DNA of 64,000 nucleotides from positions 1-64,000 of the forward strand of contig CANQSF010000001.1 of the NCBI GenBank assembly GCA_947626345.1, written 5' to 3'. The notes under the pieces were generated by a model. That model searched no databases. It was not told the DNA's origin and saw nothing but the letters and a program-made list of their open reading frames with translations. Shown piece by piece: positions 31,256 to 41,374 of this stretch (positions are counted from its first letter, which is position 1; every line of letters starts with the position of its first letter). Source of the DNA: an uncultured Oscillospiraceae bacterium (GTDB lineage Bacteria > Bacillota > Clostridia > Oscillospirales > Oscillospiraceae). The position numbers and the translations under genes were made by a program.

Positions 31256-32203
31256 ATGGGCAAACTCTATGACGTGATCGTTCTCGGCGCGGGCCCCGGC
31301 GGTCTGGCGGCGGGCCTTTACGCCGGACGGGCCAGGCTGTCCACCCTCATCATCGAAAAAGGCCAGGACGGCGGCCAGATCGCCATCACCAACGACATCG
31401 AGAACTATCCCGGCCAGGTGCTGGAGGGCGAGAGCGGCCCCAGCCTGGTGGCCCGGATGACCAAGCAGTGCGAGAACTTCGGCTGCGAGCGGGCGGCCGA
31501 CACCATCAAGTCCGTGGAGCTGAATGGGGACGTGAAGGTCCTCACCGGCGTCAAGGACACCTACCAGGCCAAGACCCTCATCATCGCCACCGGCGCCTAT
31601 CCCCGTCCCATCGGCTGCAAGGGCGAGCAGGAATATATGGGCAAGGGCGTCAGCTACTGCGCCACCTGCGATGCCAACTTCTTCGAGGACCTGGAGGTCT
31701 TCGTGGTGGGCGGCGGCGACGCGGCCGTGGAGGAGGCCATGTATCTGACCAAGTTCGCCCGGAAGGTGACCATCATCCACCGGCGGGACGAGCTGCGGGC
31801 GGCCAAGTCCATCCAGGAGCGGGCCTTCAAAAACGACAAGCTCCACTTCATGTGGGACACCGTCGTGGAGGAGCTGGGCGGCGACGAGATCCTGCAGACC
31901 ATGAAGGTGAAGAACGTCAAGACCGGCGAGGAGACCGTCTACGAGGCGGACGAGGACGACGGGCTGTTCGGCGTGTTCGGCTTCATCGGCCGGGTGCCCA
32001 ACTCCGCCGTCTTCCAGGACACCGGCCTGGAGATGGATAAGGCCGGCTATATCCCCACGGATGCGGACATGCACACCAACATCCCCGGCGTCTTTGCCGC
32101 CGGCGACGTGCGGGTGAAGAGCCTGCGCCAGGTGGTCACCGCCGCGGCGGACGGCGCCATCGCCGCCACCCAGGCGGAAAAGTATATCAACGAACACGCT
32201 TAA
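31256..32203 (+). CDS. trxB: Thioredoxin reductase
   Basis: 315-residue FAD enzyme that passes NADPH (or NADH) electrons to thioredoxin. FAD loop VLGAGPGGLAAGLYAGRA at the start, active-site CATC at 135-138, second nucleotide loop VGGGDAAVEEA and the FAD end motif GVFAAGDVRVKS. First gene of the trxB-trxA-grdA unit, so it feeds electrons to glycine reductase. Confidence 0.95.
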   Translation: MGKLYDVIVLGAGPGGLAAGLYAGRARLSTLIIEKGQDGGQIAITNDIENYPGQVLEGESGPSLVARMTKQCENFGCERAADTIKSVELNGDVKVLTGVKDTYQAKTLIIATGAYPRPIGCKGEQEYMGKGVSYCATCDANFFEDLEVFVVGGGDAAVEEAMYLTKFARKVTIIHRRDELRAAKSIQERAFKNDKLHFMWDTVVEELGGDEILQTMKVKNVKTGEETVYEADEDDGLFGVFGFIGRVPNSAVFQDTGLEMDKAGYIPTDADMHTNIPGVFAAGDVRVKSLRQVVTAAADGAIAATQAEKYINEHA

Positions 32204-32229
32204 AAAAATAATTTAGGAGGATCATGATC

Positions 32230-32550
32230 ATGCTGGAACTGGATAAGACCAATTTTGAGGCAGAGGTGCTGCAGGCCGAGGGCTATGTTTTCGTGGATTT
32301 CTTCGGCGACGGCTGCGAGCCCTGCAAGGCCCTGATGCCCTTCGTGCACGCCCTGGCGGACGAGTTCGAGGGCAAGCTGAAATTCTGCCAGCTGAACACC
32401 ACCAAGGCCCGCCGTCTGGCCATCGCCCAGAAGGTCCTCGGCCTGCCCGTCATGGCCATCTACAAGGGCGGCGAGAAGGTGGAAGAGCTGGTGAAGGACG
32501 ACGCCACCGAGGAGAACATCCGCAAGCTGGTGGAGAAGTACGCCTCCTGA
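32230..32550 (+). CDS. trxA: Thioredoxin of glycine reductase
   Basis: About 106 residues. The active site is GCEPC (Cys29, Cys32) in place of the common WCGPC, a form seen in thioredoxins of amino-acid-reducing clostridia; the other fold marks (VDFFGDG, LPVMAIYKGG) are intact. It reduces the selenide-sulfide form of GrdA after each cycle. Of two near ATGs, 32230 is preferred since AGGAGG ends 9 nt before it and only 3 nt before ATG 32224. Confidence 0.93.
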   Translation: MLELDKTNFEAEVLQAEGYVFVDFFGDGCEPCKALMPFVHALADEFEGKLKFCQLNTTKARRLAIAQKVLGLPVMAIYKGGEKVEELVKDDATEENIRKLVEKYAS

Positions 32551-32645
32551 GAGAGGACGAGCTATGCTTATTTCGCCCCGGCGCCCGGCAAATGGCAAAG
32601 GGGATGAGATAAAACCATTCTTGAAGAAAGGAGTAACAATCAGAA

Positions 32646-33119
32646 ATGGCGATCCTGAAGGATAAGAAAGTCGTGATCATTGGCGACCGCGACGGTATCC
32701 CGGGGCCTGCGATCGCGGCGTGTGTTGAGACCGCCGGCGGCGAGGTAGTGTTCTCTTCTACCGAGTGCTTTGTGTGAACGAGCGCAGGCGCAATGGATCT
32801 TGAAAACCAGAGGCGGGTCAAAGAATTTGCCGAAAAGTATGGCCCGGAAAATGTCGTCGTGGTGCTGGGTGCTTCTGAGGGCGAGGCCGCTGGCCTGGCC
32901 GCGGAGACCGTTACCGCCGGCGATCCTACGTTTGCAGGTCCGTTGACAGGGGTCCAGCTTGGACTCACGGTATACCATGTTTGCGAGCCCGAGATCAAAG
33001 AAGAGTTTGATCCGGACGTTTACGAGGATCAGATCAGCATGATGGAGATGGTCCTGGATGTTGACGACATCGTAAGCGAGATGAGCGCAATCAGGGACGA
33101 GTACTGCAAGTACTTGTAA
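32646..33119 (+). CDS. grdA: Glycine reductase component A, selenoprotein
   Basis: 157 residues with selenocysteine at position 44, UGA at 32775-32777, in [18 protein letters not shown]. The frame is open on both sides and all of it matches GrdA ([36 protein letters not shown]). The selenol accepts the carboxymethyl group from GrdB/E and gives acetyl to component C with release through a selenide-sulfide bond. AAAGGAG precedes the ATG by 11 nt. Callers that stop at UGA would report only residues 50 on, from ATG 32793. Confidence 0.98.
32775..32800 (+). promoter_or_regulatory. grdA UGA codon and candidate SECIS hairpin
   Basis: A short GCG-CAGG-CGC hairpin begins 4 nt after UGA, with G residues in the loop. 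It is smaller than in grdB; fold not computed. Confidence 0.5.
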
Positions 33120-33177
33120 AAAGAAGAATTGAACTGGAGAGCACAAAAACGCGCTTTCTGATTCGAGGACTCGAGAA

Positions 33178-33208
33178 GAAGGCGGTGAGATCTCTCACCG
33201 CCTTTTTC
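33178..33208 (+). terminator. Terminator or partial terminator after grdA
   Basis: Stem AAGGCGGTGAGA/TCTCACCGCCTT followed by TTTC, between grdA and grdC. It may lower expression of grdC onward relative to grdA. Confidence 0.85.
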
Positions 33209-33254
33209 TGGATAGAGTTTCTCTATATATTTTGAATAAGGTTGGTATATTTCT

Positions 33255-34796
33255 ATGAATGCTGTCATCAAGGGCGCCAGCTATATCCTGGCCCATGTGC
33301 CCGGCATGGTGATCCATAACGGGTCCACCCAGATCACCGAGCGTATCGTCAACCCCGAATCCGAGTACCTCAAGCAGCTGCCGGAGCATCTGCGCACCTA
33401 CCGGCAGGCCGTGGAGTATTGGCCCAACCAGGTCTATATCGGCAACAAGACCCCTGATGACCTGGCGGCCGTGGAGTTCCCCTACTACGACAAGCCCCTG
33501 GAGGGGGCGGACCGCTACGGCAAGTTCGGCGAGATCATGCCCGAGGCGGAGTTCCTGCTGCTGATGCAGTGCACCGACGTGTTCGACGTGCTGCTGCTGG
33601 AGAAAAGCTTCGTGGCCTCCCATAAGGACGCCTTCGCCGCCGATCCCATCATCTCCGAGGACATCGTAGCCCGGCTGAAGGAGGGCGTGGAGATCGCCGA
33701 CATCGAGCACTTCGTCAGCGACGAGCACGCCGAGGGGCTCTATGCCGACGGGGAGCTGGTGGGCTGCGTCAAGCGGGCCCACGACATCGACGTGAACCTG
33801 AACGCCGAGGTCATGCACGAGAACCTGGTCAACAAGGCCAGCAACACCCTGGCCCTGCTGTACGCCGTGCGCAACGCCGGCATCGAGAAGGCCGACGTGC
33901 AGTACGTCATCGACTGCTCCGAGGAGGCCTGCGGCGATATGAACCAGCGGGGCGGCGGCAACTTTGCCAAGGCTGCGGCGGAGATCGCCGGCCTGGCCAA
34001 TGCCACCGGCTCCGACGCCCGCGGCTTCTGCGCCGGCCCGTCCCACGCCATGGTGGAGGCGGCGGCTCTGGTGAAGGCCGGTGCCTATAAGGTCGTGGCC
34101 GTCACCGGCGGCGGCTGCACCGCCAAGCTGGGCATGAACGGCAAGGACCATGTGAAGAAGGGCCTGCCCGCCCTGGAGGACTGCCTGGGCGGCTTCTGCG
34201 TGATCGTGGCGGAGAACGACGGCGTCAGCCCCGAGGTGAACCTGAACATCCTGGGCCGCCACACCGTGGGCACCGGCTCCGCTCCCCAGAACGTCATCGG
34301 CTCGCTGGTGGCGGATCCCCTGGAGCGCAACGGCCTGAAGATCACCGACATCGACAAGTACTCCCCCGAGATGCAGAACCCCGACATCACCAAGCCCGCG
34401 GGCGCCGGCGATGTGCCCCAGGCCAACTATAAGATGATCGCGGCTCTGGCGGTGAAGCGGGGCGAGCTGGAGAAGAAGGATCTGGCCACCTTCGCCTCCA
34501 AGCACGGCCTGGTGGGCTTCGCTCCCACCCAGGGCCACATCCCCTCCGGCGTGCCCTACATCGGCTTCGCCCGGGAGGACATCCTGGCCGGGAAGATCAA
34601 AAACGCCATGATCATCGGCAAGGGCAGCCTGTTTCTGGGCCGCATGACCAACCTGTTTGACGGCGTGTCCTTCGTCATCCAGGCCAACACCGCCGCCCAG
34701 GAGAGCGCCGCCTCCGGCGTGAGCGAGACCGAGGTGCGCAGCATGATCGCCGACGCCATGAAGGATTTCGCCGCCATGCTGATGGCGAAAGAATAA
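33255..34796 (+). CDS. grdC: Glycine reductase component C beta subunit
   Basis: 513 residues. With GrdD it turns the acetyl group held on GrdA into acetyl phosphate using phosphate. The fold is of the KAS III-like/thiolase type, with ARGFCAGPSHAMVEAAALV and the conserved HIPSGVPYIG region. Recognised over its full length. Followed by grdD after 13 bp. Confidence 0.95.
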   Translation: MNAVIKGASYILAHVPGMVIHNGSTQITERIVNPESEYLKQLPEHLRTYRQAVEYWPNQVYIGNKTPDDLAAVEFPYYDKPLEGADRYGKFGEIMPEAEFLLLMQCTDVFDVLLLEKSFVASHKDAFAADPIISEDIVARLKEGVEIADIEHFVSDEHAEGLYADGELVGCVKRAHDIDVNLNAEVMHENLVNKASNTLALLYAVRNAGIEKADVQYVIDCSEEACGDMNQRGGGNFAKAAAEIAGLANATGSDARGFCAGPSHAMVEAAALVKAGAYKVVAVTGGGCTAKLGMNGKDHVKKGLPALEDCLGGFCVIVAENDGVSPEVNLNILGRHTVGTGSAPQNVIGSLVADPLERNGLKITDIDKYSPEMQNPDITKPAGAGDVPQANYKMIAALAVKRGELEKKDLATFASKHGLVGFAPTQGHIPSGVPYIGFAREDILAGKIKNAMIIGKGSLFLGRMTNLFDGVSFVIQANTAAQESAASGVSETEVRSMIADAMKDFAAMLMAKE

Positions 34797-34809
34797 GGCG
34801 GGCAGTGCT

Positions 34810-35964
34810 ATGGCAGGAAAGATCGAAAAAATGATCGCCGAGACCTTCCTGGAGATGGCGGAAGGTCTCACCAGCGGCAGCTACGGCAAAAAGCCCAAGA
34901 TCGCCCTGACGGGCATGGGCTCCGAGCACGGCGAGGAAAACGCCATGGCCGCGGCGGTGGCAGCCGCCCGGGACGGGATCGAGGTCTGGTACATCGGCTC
35001 TCTGGAGGCCGAGGGCGTGAGGACCGTCCATGTGGCCAACGACGACGAGGGCCACGACAAGATGCAGCAGCTGCTCAAGGCCGGCGAGGTGGACGGCGCT
35101 GTGACCATGCACTTCCCGTTCCCCATCGGCGTGTCCACCGTGGGCCGGGCCATCACCCCCGCCTTCGGCAGGGAGATGTATCTGGCCAACACCACCGGCA
35201 CCTCCAGCACCGACCGGATCGAGGGCATGGTGCGCAACACCATCGCCGGTATCATCACCGCCAAGACCTGCGGCGTGGCGGAGCCCACCGTGGGCATCCT
35301 GAACGTGGACGGCGCCCGGCAGACGGAGAAGCTGCTGCATCAGCTGGATGAAAATGGCTATCCCATCCATTTCGCCCAGTCGGCCCGCGCCGATGGCGGC
35401 GCGGTGATGCGGGGCAACGACGTGCTCCAGGGGTCCGCGGACGTGATGGTCATGGATTCCCTGACCGGCAACGTGATGAGCAAGCTGCTCAGCTCCTATT
35501 CCACCGGCGGCAGCTTCGAGGCCGTGGGCTACGGCTACGGCCCCGGCATCGGCGAGGGCTACGAGCAGCTGGTGATGATCATCTCCCGGGCCTCCGGCGC
35601 GCCGGTGATCGCCAATGCCATCCGCTTCGCCGCCCAGCTTGTGCGGGGCAAGGTGTTCGAGGTGGCCAAGGCGGAGTTCGAGGCGGCCAACAAGGCGGGC
35701 CTGAAGGAGCTGCTGGCGGGGTTGAAGAGCGCTGCCAAGGGCGCAGAGAAGGACGAAGAGGTCGCTGCGCCTCCCAAGGAGATCGTCACCGCCCAGATCC
35801 CCGGCATCGAGGTCATGGACCTGGACGACGCGGTGAAGGTGCTGTGGAAGATGGGCGTCTACGCCGAGAGCGGCATGGGCTGCACCGGTCCCATCGTGCT
35901 GGTCAGCGACGCCAACAAGGACAAGGCCGTCCAGGCCCTGAAGGACGCCGGATACGTGGGCTGA
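34810..35964 (+). CDS. grdD: Glycine reductase component C alpha subunit
   Basis: 384 residues, PlsX/phosphotransacetylase-like fold. The conserved C-terminal Cys358 in ESGMGCTGPIV corresponds to the residue thought to carry the acetyl thioester. FAQSARADGGAVMRGNDVLQ and GGSFEAVGYGYGPGIGEGYE are typical. Acetyl phosphate made here can yield ATP through acetate kinase, which is not in this window. Confidence 0.95.
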   Translation: MAGKIEKMIAETFLEMAEGLTSGSYGKKPKIALTGMGSEHGEENAMAAAVAAARDGIEVWYIGSLEAEGVRTVHVANDDEGHDKMQQLLKAGEVDGAVTMHFPFPIGVSTVGRAITPAFGREMYLANTTGTSSTDRIEGMVRNTIAGIITAKTCGVAEPTVGILNVDGARQTEKLLHQLDENGYPIHFAQSARADGGAVMRGNDVLQGSADVMVMDSLTGNVMSKLLSSYSTGGSFEAVGYGYGPGIGEGYEQLVMIISRASGAPVIANAIRFAAQLVRGKVFEVAKAEFEAANKAGLKELLAGLKSAAKGAEKDEEVAAPPKEIVTAQIPGIEVMDLDDAVKVLWKMGVYAESGMGCTGPIVLVSDANKDKAVQALKDAGYVG

Positions 35965-36004
35965 GGCCCGCGCCTGATAAAAACATCGAAGGGGGGTGGC
36001 GCGC

Positions 36005-37045
36005 ATGGCGGAGAAGATACGGCTGACCCAAATGACGAAAGCGGCAGGTTGAGCGGCGAAGATAGGTCCTGAGACCCTTGCCCAGGTCATGGGCAAGCTG
36101 CCAAAGTTTGCGGATGAAGATCTCTTGGTCGGCGTCGCCACTTCCGACGACGCGGCCGTATACAGGGTGAACGATACGCTGGCGCTGATCCAGACGGTGG
36201 ACTTTTTCACCCCCGTGGTGGACGATCCCTATCTGTTCGGCCAGATCGCCGCGGCCAACTCCCTGAGCGACGTGTACGCCATGGGCGGCGTGCCGAAGCT
36301 GGCGCTGAATCTGGTGGGCTTTCCCGGGTGCCTCGACCCCTCTGTGCTGGGCGAGATCATGGCGGGAGGCGCGGACAAGGTCCGGGAGGCGGGCGCCATC
36401 CTCATCGGCGGCCACTCCATCCAGAACGACGAGCCTCTGTACGGTCTGAGCGTGACGGGCTACGTGCATCCGGACCGGATCTGGAAAAACTTCGGCGCCA
36501 GGCCGGGTGACGGGCTGATCCTGACGAAGCAGCTGGGCTCCGGCGTGGTGAACACCGCCGTGAAGGGCGATCTTGCGTCCGAGCAGGCCCAGCGGGAGGC
36601 CGTCGATGTGATGCGCTCGCTGAACCGGAAGGCGAAGGAAGCCCTGGAGGGCCTGGCCATCCACGCCTGCACGGACGTCACCGGCTTCGGCCTCATCGGC
36701 CACGCCGAGGAGATGGCCGAGGCCAGCGGCGTGACGCTGGTGCTGGAGGGGGGGAGCATCCCCCTGATCGCGGAGGCGGAGGATTACGCCGCCATGGGCC
36801 TGGTGCCGGCCGGCGCCTACCGGAACCGGAGGTATTACGCCCCGCAGGCGGATCTGGGCACGACGCCGGAGCCGCTGGCGGATCTGCTGTTCGACCCCCA
36901 GACCTCCGGCGGACTGCTGGTCAGCGTGGACAGCGCCGACGCCCAGCGGGCCATGGACCGGCTGGCAGAAGCGGGGCTGGACACCCGTGCGGCCCTGATC
37001 GGCTACGCGGCTGAAAAGAGCGATAAGCTGATCCGGCTGGTATGA
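36005..37045 (+). CDS. selD: Selenophosphate synthetase, itself a selenoprotein
   Basis: 346 residues with selenocysteine at position 16, UGA at 36050-36052, in KAAG-U-AAKIGPETL. ATP and selenide give selenophosphate, AMP and phosphate. In many bacteria the position is Cys; the Sec form makes the enzyme depend on its own product. Other marks are VATSDDAAVYRV, GGVPKLALNLVGFPG, the HACTDVTGFGL helix and GGLLVSV. GGGGGG-type site before ATG 36005. Callers would start at ATG 36089 or later. Confidence 0.97.
36050..36076 (+). promoter_or_regulatory. selD UGA codon and candidate SECIS hairpin
   Basis: UGA, 12 nt, then GGTC-CTGA-GACC at 36065-36076. Spacing equals that of the grdB hairpin. Confidence 0.6.
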
Positions 37046-37083
37046 GCAGCCATAAGAGATTTTCCTCGCAAAACTGACATCAC

Positions 37084-37114
37084 CGCTCCTCCCGCCCCTC
37101 GGGCGAGAGGAGCG
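37084..37114 (+). other. Hairpin between selD and selA
   Basis: CGCTCCTC pairs with GAGGAGCG, with inner GCCC/GGGC. No T run follows, so it is more likely an mRNA stability or processing element than a terminator. Confidence 0.5.
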
Positions 37115-37133
37115 ACGTTGCGGAGAAAACAAA

Positions 37134-38528
37134 ATGGAGAAAAACGAACTGTTCAGAAACATACCGAAGGTGGACGTTCTGCTGGAACGGGAGAGCATGG
37201 CGGCGCTCATCGGCCGCTATGGCCGCGCTTTGGTGACGGAGGCGGTCCGGGAGGAGACCGACCGGCTCCGCCGGATCATCCAGACGGAGGACGAGGCCGC
37301 CGCCCAGAGGGCCCTGGAGGGGCTGGAAAAGGCGGTGGAGGACCGTCTGGCGGCGATGTGCGCGCCCCGGGTGCGGAAGGTCATCAACGCCACCGGCACC
37401 ATCCTGCATACCAACCTGGGCAGAGCGCCCATCAGCCGGGAGCAGGCGCAGCGGCTGACGGACATCGTCACCGGCTACTCCAACCTGGAATACGACCTGG
37501 AAAACGCCCGCAGGGGGGAGCGGTACGCCCACTTCGAGGGGCTGCTGTGCCGCCTGACCGGGGCGGAGGCGGCCATGGTGGTGAACAACAACGCCGCCGC
37601 GGTGCTGCTGGTGCTGAGCACCCTGGCCGCGGGAGGCGAGGTGCTGGTGAGCCGGGGCGAGCTGGTGGAGATCGGCGGCAAGTTCCGCATCCCGGACGTG
37701 TGCCGGCAGAGCGGCGCCGGGCTGCGGGAGGTGGGCACCACCAACAAGACCCACTTCTCCGACTATGAGGAGGCCCTCACCGACGAGACGAAGGCGCTTT
37801 TGAAGGTGCACACCAGCAACTACCGGATCGTGGGCTTCACCGAATCCGTGCCGGCGTCGGAGCTGGCGGAGCTGGCCCACAGCCGGGGCATCCCCATGAT
37901 CGAGGACCTGGGCAGCGGCGTGCTGGTGGACCTGGAGCAGTACGGCCTCAGCCACGAGCCCACGGTCCAGGAGTCCGTCCGGGCGGGCATCGACGTGGTG
38001 TGCTTCAGCGGCGACAAGCTGCTGGGCGGGCCCCAGGCGGGCATCATCGTGGGGAAGAAGGAGTACATCGCCCGGATGAAGCGCCATCCCCTCACCCGGG
38101 CCCTGCGGGTGGACAAATTCACCGTCACGGCCCTGGAGCTGGTGCTGCTGGAATACCTGCGGCAGGAGACGGCGGCGCAGAACGTGCCGGTGCTGCGGAT
38201 GGTCTCCGAAAAGGAGCCCTCCGTGCGGGCGCGGGCGGAAAAGCTGGCGGCCCTGCTGCGTCAGCGGCAGCTGCGGGCGGACGTTACCGTGACGGCCTGC
38301 CAGAGCCAGGTGGGAGGCGGCAGCCTGCCTCTGGAGCGGCTGGACAGCGCCGCCGTGACGCTGGACCCCTGGCAGATGAGCGCCGACGCGCTGGAGCGGG
38401 CCATGCTGGCCCTGCCGGTGCCCATCGTGCCCCGGGTGGCGGAGGATAAGGTGCTGCTGGACATGCGCACGGTGGCGGAGGACGAGCTGGAGCTGACGGC
38501 GCGGATGCTGGGGGAGGTGCTGGCGTGA
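37134..38528 (+). CDS. selA: L-seryl-tRNA(Sec) selenium transferase
   Basis: 464-residue PLP enzyme that converts Ser-tRNA-Sec to Sec-tRNA-Sec with selenophosphate. The PLP lysine is Lys295 in [30 protein letters not shown] at about 84-99 is the family signature. Its stop overlaps the GTG start of selB by 4 bp. Confidence 0.96.
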   Translation: MEKNELFRNIPKVDVLLERESMAALIGRYGRALVTEAVREETDRLRRIIQTEDEAAAQRALEGLEKAVEDRLAAMCAPRVRKVINATGTILHTNLGRAPISREQAQRLTDIVTGYSNLEYDLENARRGERYAHFEGLLCRLTGAEAAMVVNNNAAAVLLVLSTLAAGGEVLVSRGELVEIGGKFRIPDVCRQSGAGLREVGTTNKTHFSDYEEALTDETKALLKVHTSNYRIVGFTESVPASELAELAHSRGIPMIEDLGSGVLVDLEQYGLSHEPTVQESVRAGIDVVCFSGDKLLGGPQAGIIVGKKEYIARMKRHPLTRALRVDKFTVTALELVLLEYLRQETAAQNVPVLRMVSEKEPSVRARAEKLAALLRQRQLRADVTVTACQSQVGGGSLPLERLDSAAVTLDPWQMSADALERAMLALPVPIVPRVAEDKVLLDMRTVAEDELELTARMLGEVLA

Positions 38529-40447
38529 AGCATGTGATCATCGGTACGGCGGGCCACATCGACCACGGCAAGACCCGGCTCATCCAGGCCCTCACCGGCC
38601 GGAACACCGACCGGCTGGAGGAGGAGAAGCGCCGGGGCATCACCATCGACCTGGGCTTCACCTGGTTCGACCTGAAGGACGGCACCCGCTGCGGCATCAT
38701 CGACGTGCCAGGCCACGAGAAGTTCATCAACAACATGGTCTCCGGCGTGGTGGGCATGGACCTGGTGCTCATGGTCATCGCTGCCGACGAGGGCATCATG
38801 CCTCAGACCCGGGAGCATCTGGACATCCTGCAGCTGCTGGGCATCGAAAAGACCATCCTGGTCATCACCAAGTGCGATCTGGTGGAGCCGGAGTGGCTGG
38901 ACATGATGGAGGAGGAGATCAAGGAGGGGCTCAAGGACACCATCCTGGACGGGGCCCCCTCGGTGCGGGTGTCCTCCACCACGGGCATGGGCATCGACGA
39001 GCTGAAGGACATCATCTGGAAGACGGTCCGGGACGAGGTGCCCGAGCGGGATGTGAACAGCATCCCCCGGCTGCCCATCGACCGGGTGTTCACCATCTCC
39101 GGCTTCGGCACCATCGTCACCGGCACGCTCCTCAGCGGCACCATCACGAAAAACGACGACCTGGAGCTCTATCCCACCGGGAAGATGTGCAAGATCCGCA
39201 ACATCCAGGTCCACGAGAAGAACCAGGACGTGTGCCAGGCGGGCCAGCGGGTGGCCATCAACCTGTCCAACGTGAAAAAGAGCGAGATCGAGCGGGGCTA
39301 TTGCCTGGCGCCCCCCAACAGCATGGAGAACAGCCGCCTTCTGGACGTGCGGCTGCGGGTGCTGGCCTCCTCCGAGCGGGTGATCCGCAACCGGGAGCGG
39401 CTGCACCTGTTCATCGGCACCAGCGAGGTGCTGTGCCGAGCGGTGCTGCTGGATAAGGAGGACCTGGGCCCCGGCGAGGAGGGCCTGGCCCAGCTCATAT
39501 TGGAGGACGTGCTCACCGTCAAGCGGGGAGACCGGTTCGTGGTGCGGTTTTATTCGCCCCTGGAGACCATCGGCGGCGGCACGGTGCTGGGGGCCAACTC
39601 CCGGAAGAAAAAGCGCTTCCAGGAGGGGGTGCTGGACGAGCTGAACCGGAAGGAGTCCGGCTCGCTGGCGGACCTGGCGGAGCTGCACATCCGGGAGGCG
39701 TGGGACAGCATGATCACCCTGTCGGAGCTGGCCAAGACCGTGGCTCACTCCAGGGAGGAGCTGCTGCCCTTCCTCAAGCAGCTGCAGGACGACGAGCTCA
39801 TCGAGGCCTATGAGATGACCTCGGATGTGTATTACTGGCACGCCGACGCCGCCTTCAAGGCCCGGCAGGACATTACCAACGCCCTGAAGGAGTACCACTA
39901 CCAGTACCCCTACCGGTTCGGCATCAACAAGGCCACCGTGCATCACACCTATCTGAAGCGGGTCAAGACCAACATCTTCGACCGCATCCTCCGGCGGATG
40001 ATCGACCAGGGCTACTTCAAGCTCCACAACGAGTATCTCATGCTGGCCCAGTTCGACATCCCCCACGACAAGACCTATAACGCTGTGGAAAAGCTGCTCA
40101 TCGACACCTTCGAGACCGCGGGCTATGAGATGCTGCGCTTCAGCGAGATCGACAAACGGCGCTATCCCGATGAGACGGTGATGGACATCCTGTCCCTGCT
40201 CATCGAGGACGGCCGCTGCGTCCGGGTGGGGGACAGCCTGCAGCTGTATACCATGAAGCACTTCATGGACGACGCCCAAAAGATGGTGGAGGATTTCTTC
40301 CAGACCCACGACGTCATCACCATCAAGGACGTGAAGGAGATGTGCGGCTGCAGCCGCAAGTGCGCCAAGCCCATCGTGGAGTACATGGACTCCATCAAGC
40401 TCACCAAAAAGGTGGGCGCGGAGACGGAACGGGTGGCGTTCCGCTGA
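38525..40447 (+). CDS. selB: Selenocysteine-specific elongation factor
   Basis: 640 residues starting at GTG 38525 inside the selA stop. The GTPase domain has [25 protein letters not shown] and TKCDL, followed by EF-Tu-like beta domains and C-terminal winged helices (about 380-640) that bind SECIS RNA. Brings Sec-tRNA-Sec to UGA codons in grdA, grdB and selD. Confidence 0.96.
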   Translation: MKHVIIGTAGHIDHGKTRLIQALTGRNTDRLEEEKRRGITIDLGFTWFDLKDGTRCGIIDVPGHEKFINNMVSGVVGMDLVLMVIAADEGIMPQTREHLDILQLLGIEKTILVITKCDLVEPEWLDMMEEEIKEGLKDTILDGAPSVRVSSTTGMGIDELKDIIWKTVRDEVPERDVNSIPRLPIDRVFTISGFGTIVTGTLLSGTITKNDDLELYPTGKMCKIRNIQVHEKNQDVCQAGQRVAINLSNVKKSEIERGYCLAPPNSMENSRLLDVRLRVLASSERVIRNRERLHLFIGTSEVLCRAVLLDKEDLGPGEEGLAQLILEDVLTVKRGDRFVVRFYSPLETIGGGTVLGANSRKKKRFQEGVLDELNRKESGSLADLAELHIREAWDSMITLSELAKTVAHSREELLPFLKQLQDDELIEAYEMTSDVYYWHADAAFKARQDITNALKEYHYQYPYRFGINKATVHHTYLKRVKTNIFDRILRRMIDQGYFKLHNEYLMLAQFDIPHDKTYNAVEKLLIDTFETAGYEMLRFSEIDKRRYPDETVMDILSLLIEDGRCVRVGDSLQLYTMKHFMDDAQKMVEDFFQTHDVITIKDVKEMCGCSRKCAKPIVEYMDSIKLTKKVGAETERVAFR

Positions 40448-40465
40448 CGGCCGGAGGTGAAGACA

Positions 40466-41374
40466 TTGAATCTGAAGCAGATCGAGGCGTTCGTGAAGAT
40501 CGCCAATAACAACAGCTTCTCCCGCACGGCCAAGGAGCTCTATCTGACCCAGCCCACCGTCAGCGCCTATATCACCAACCTGGAGGCGGAGCTGGGGGTG
40601 CAGCTGTTTGCCCGGACCACCAAGTCGGTGGACCTGACCGAGGAGGGCCGGCGCATCTATCTCTACGCCCGGGAGATGGTGGAGCTCTCCTACACCATCC
40701 AGAACATGTTCCGCGCGGACCGGAAGGACGAGCCGGAGCGGCAGATCGTCGTGTCCGCCTCCACTTTGCCGGCCCAGTATCTGCTGCCTCGCATCCTGGC
40801 GGAGTTCAGCCGCCGGTACCCCCAGACCCGCTTCCGGGTCATCGAGTCGGACAGCGAGGGCGTCATCGCCGATATCGTGGACCACAAGGCGGACCTGGGG
40901 TTCGTGGGCACGGCCGTGCCCCGGCCCAACTGCGAGTACGTGCCCTTTTTCCAGGACGAGCTGGTGGTGGTGACTCCCAACACCGACAGATACCGGCAGC
41001 TGCGGGAGGCAAAGGGCTCCATGGACTGGCTGCTGGAGGAGGCCTTTGTCCTGCGGGAGGACGGCTCCGGCACCCGGCGGGAGGCGCTGGCCTATCTGAA
41101 GGAGCTGGGCATTGAGGAGAACCGGCTGCGGATCGTCGCCAACTTCGCCAACTCCGACGCGGTGCTGATGAGCGTGCGGGAGGGCATCGGCATCTCGGTG
41201 ATCAGCCGCCTGGCCGCCCAGGAGAGCATCCGGCGGGGGGACGTGCTGGACTTCCAGCTGGCGGAAAAGGGCGCCTTCCGGCGGATCTATATGGTCACCA
41301 GCCAGATCCGGCCCGCCTCCGACGCCGTCCAGAAGATGGCCGCCCTGGTGAAGAAGCTCTATGGCAACGTGTAA
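40466..41374 (+). CDS. LysR-family regulator of the selenium genes
   Basis: 302 residues: N-terminal winged HTH (LKQIEAFVKIANNNSFSRTA, LTQPTVSAYI) and a periplasmic-binding-like effector domain. LysR proteins at the end of selA-selB units form a selenium-associated subgroup; the effector is unknown. TTG 40466 is the likely start because GGAGG ends 8 nt before it, while GTG 40457 overlaps that site. It shares 14 bp with the next gene. Confidence 0.9.
   Translation: MNLKQIEAFVKIANNNSFSRTAKELYLTQPTVSAYITNLEAELGVQLFARTTKSVDLTEEGRRIYLYAREMVELSYTIQNMFRADRKDEPERQIVVSASTLPAQYLLPRILAEFSRRYPQTRFRVIESDSEGVIADIVDHKADLGFVGTAVPRPNCEYVPFFQDELVVVTPNTDRYRQLREAKGSMDWLLEEAFVLREDGSGTRREALAYLKELGIEENRLRIVANFANSDAVLMSVREGIGISVISRLAAQESIRRGDVLDFQLAEKGAFRRIYMVTSQIRPASDAVQKMAALVKKLYGNV

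Noticed and set aside
32793..33119. A separate 108-residue gene after trxA
   Set aside because: It is the part of grdA after the selenocysteine UGA; the first 43 codons with the GrdA N-terminus are in the same frame.
36089..37045. selD starting at ATG 36089
   Set aside because: Upstream in-frame sequence reads the conserved SelD start LTQMTKAAG-U-AAKIGPETL.
38261..40885. Long leftward frame of about 874 codons opposite selB
   Set aside because: Low-complexity His/Leu/Val shadow; SelB is recognised on the other strand.
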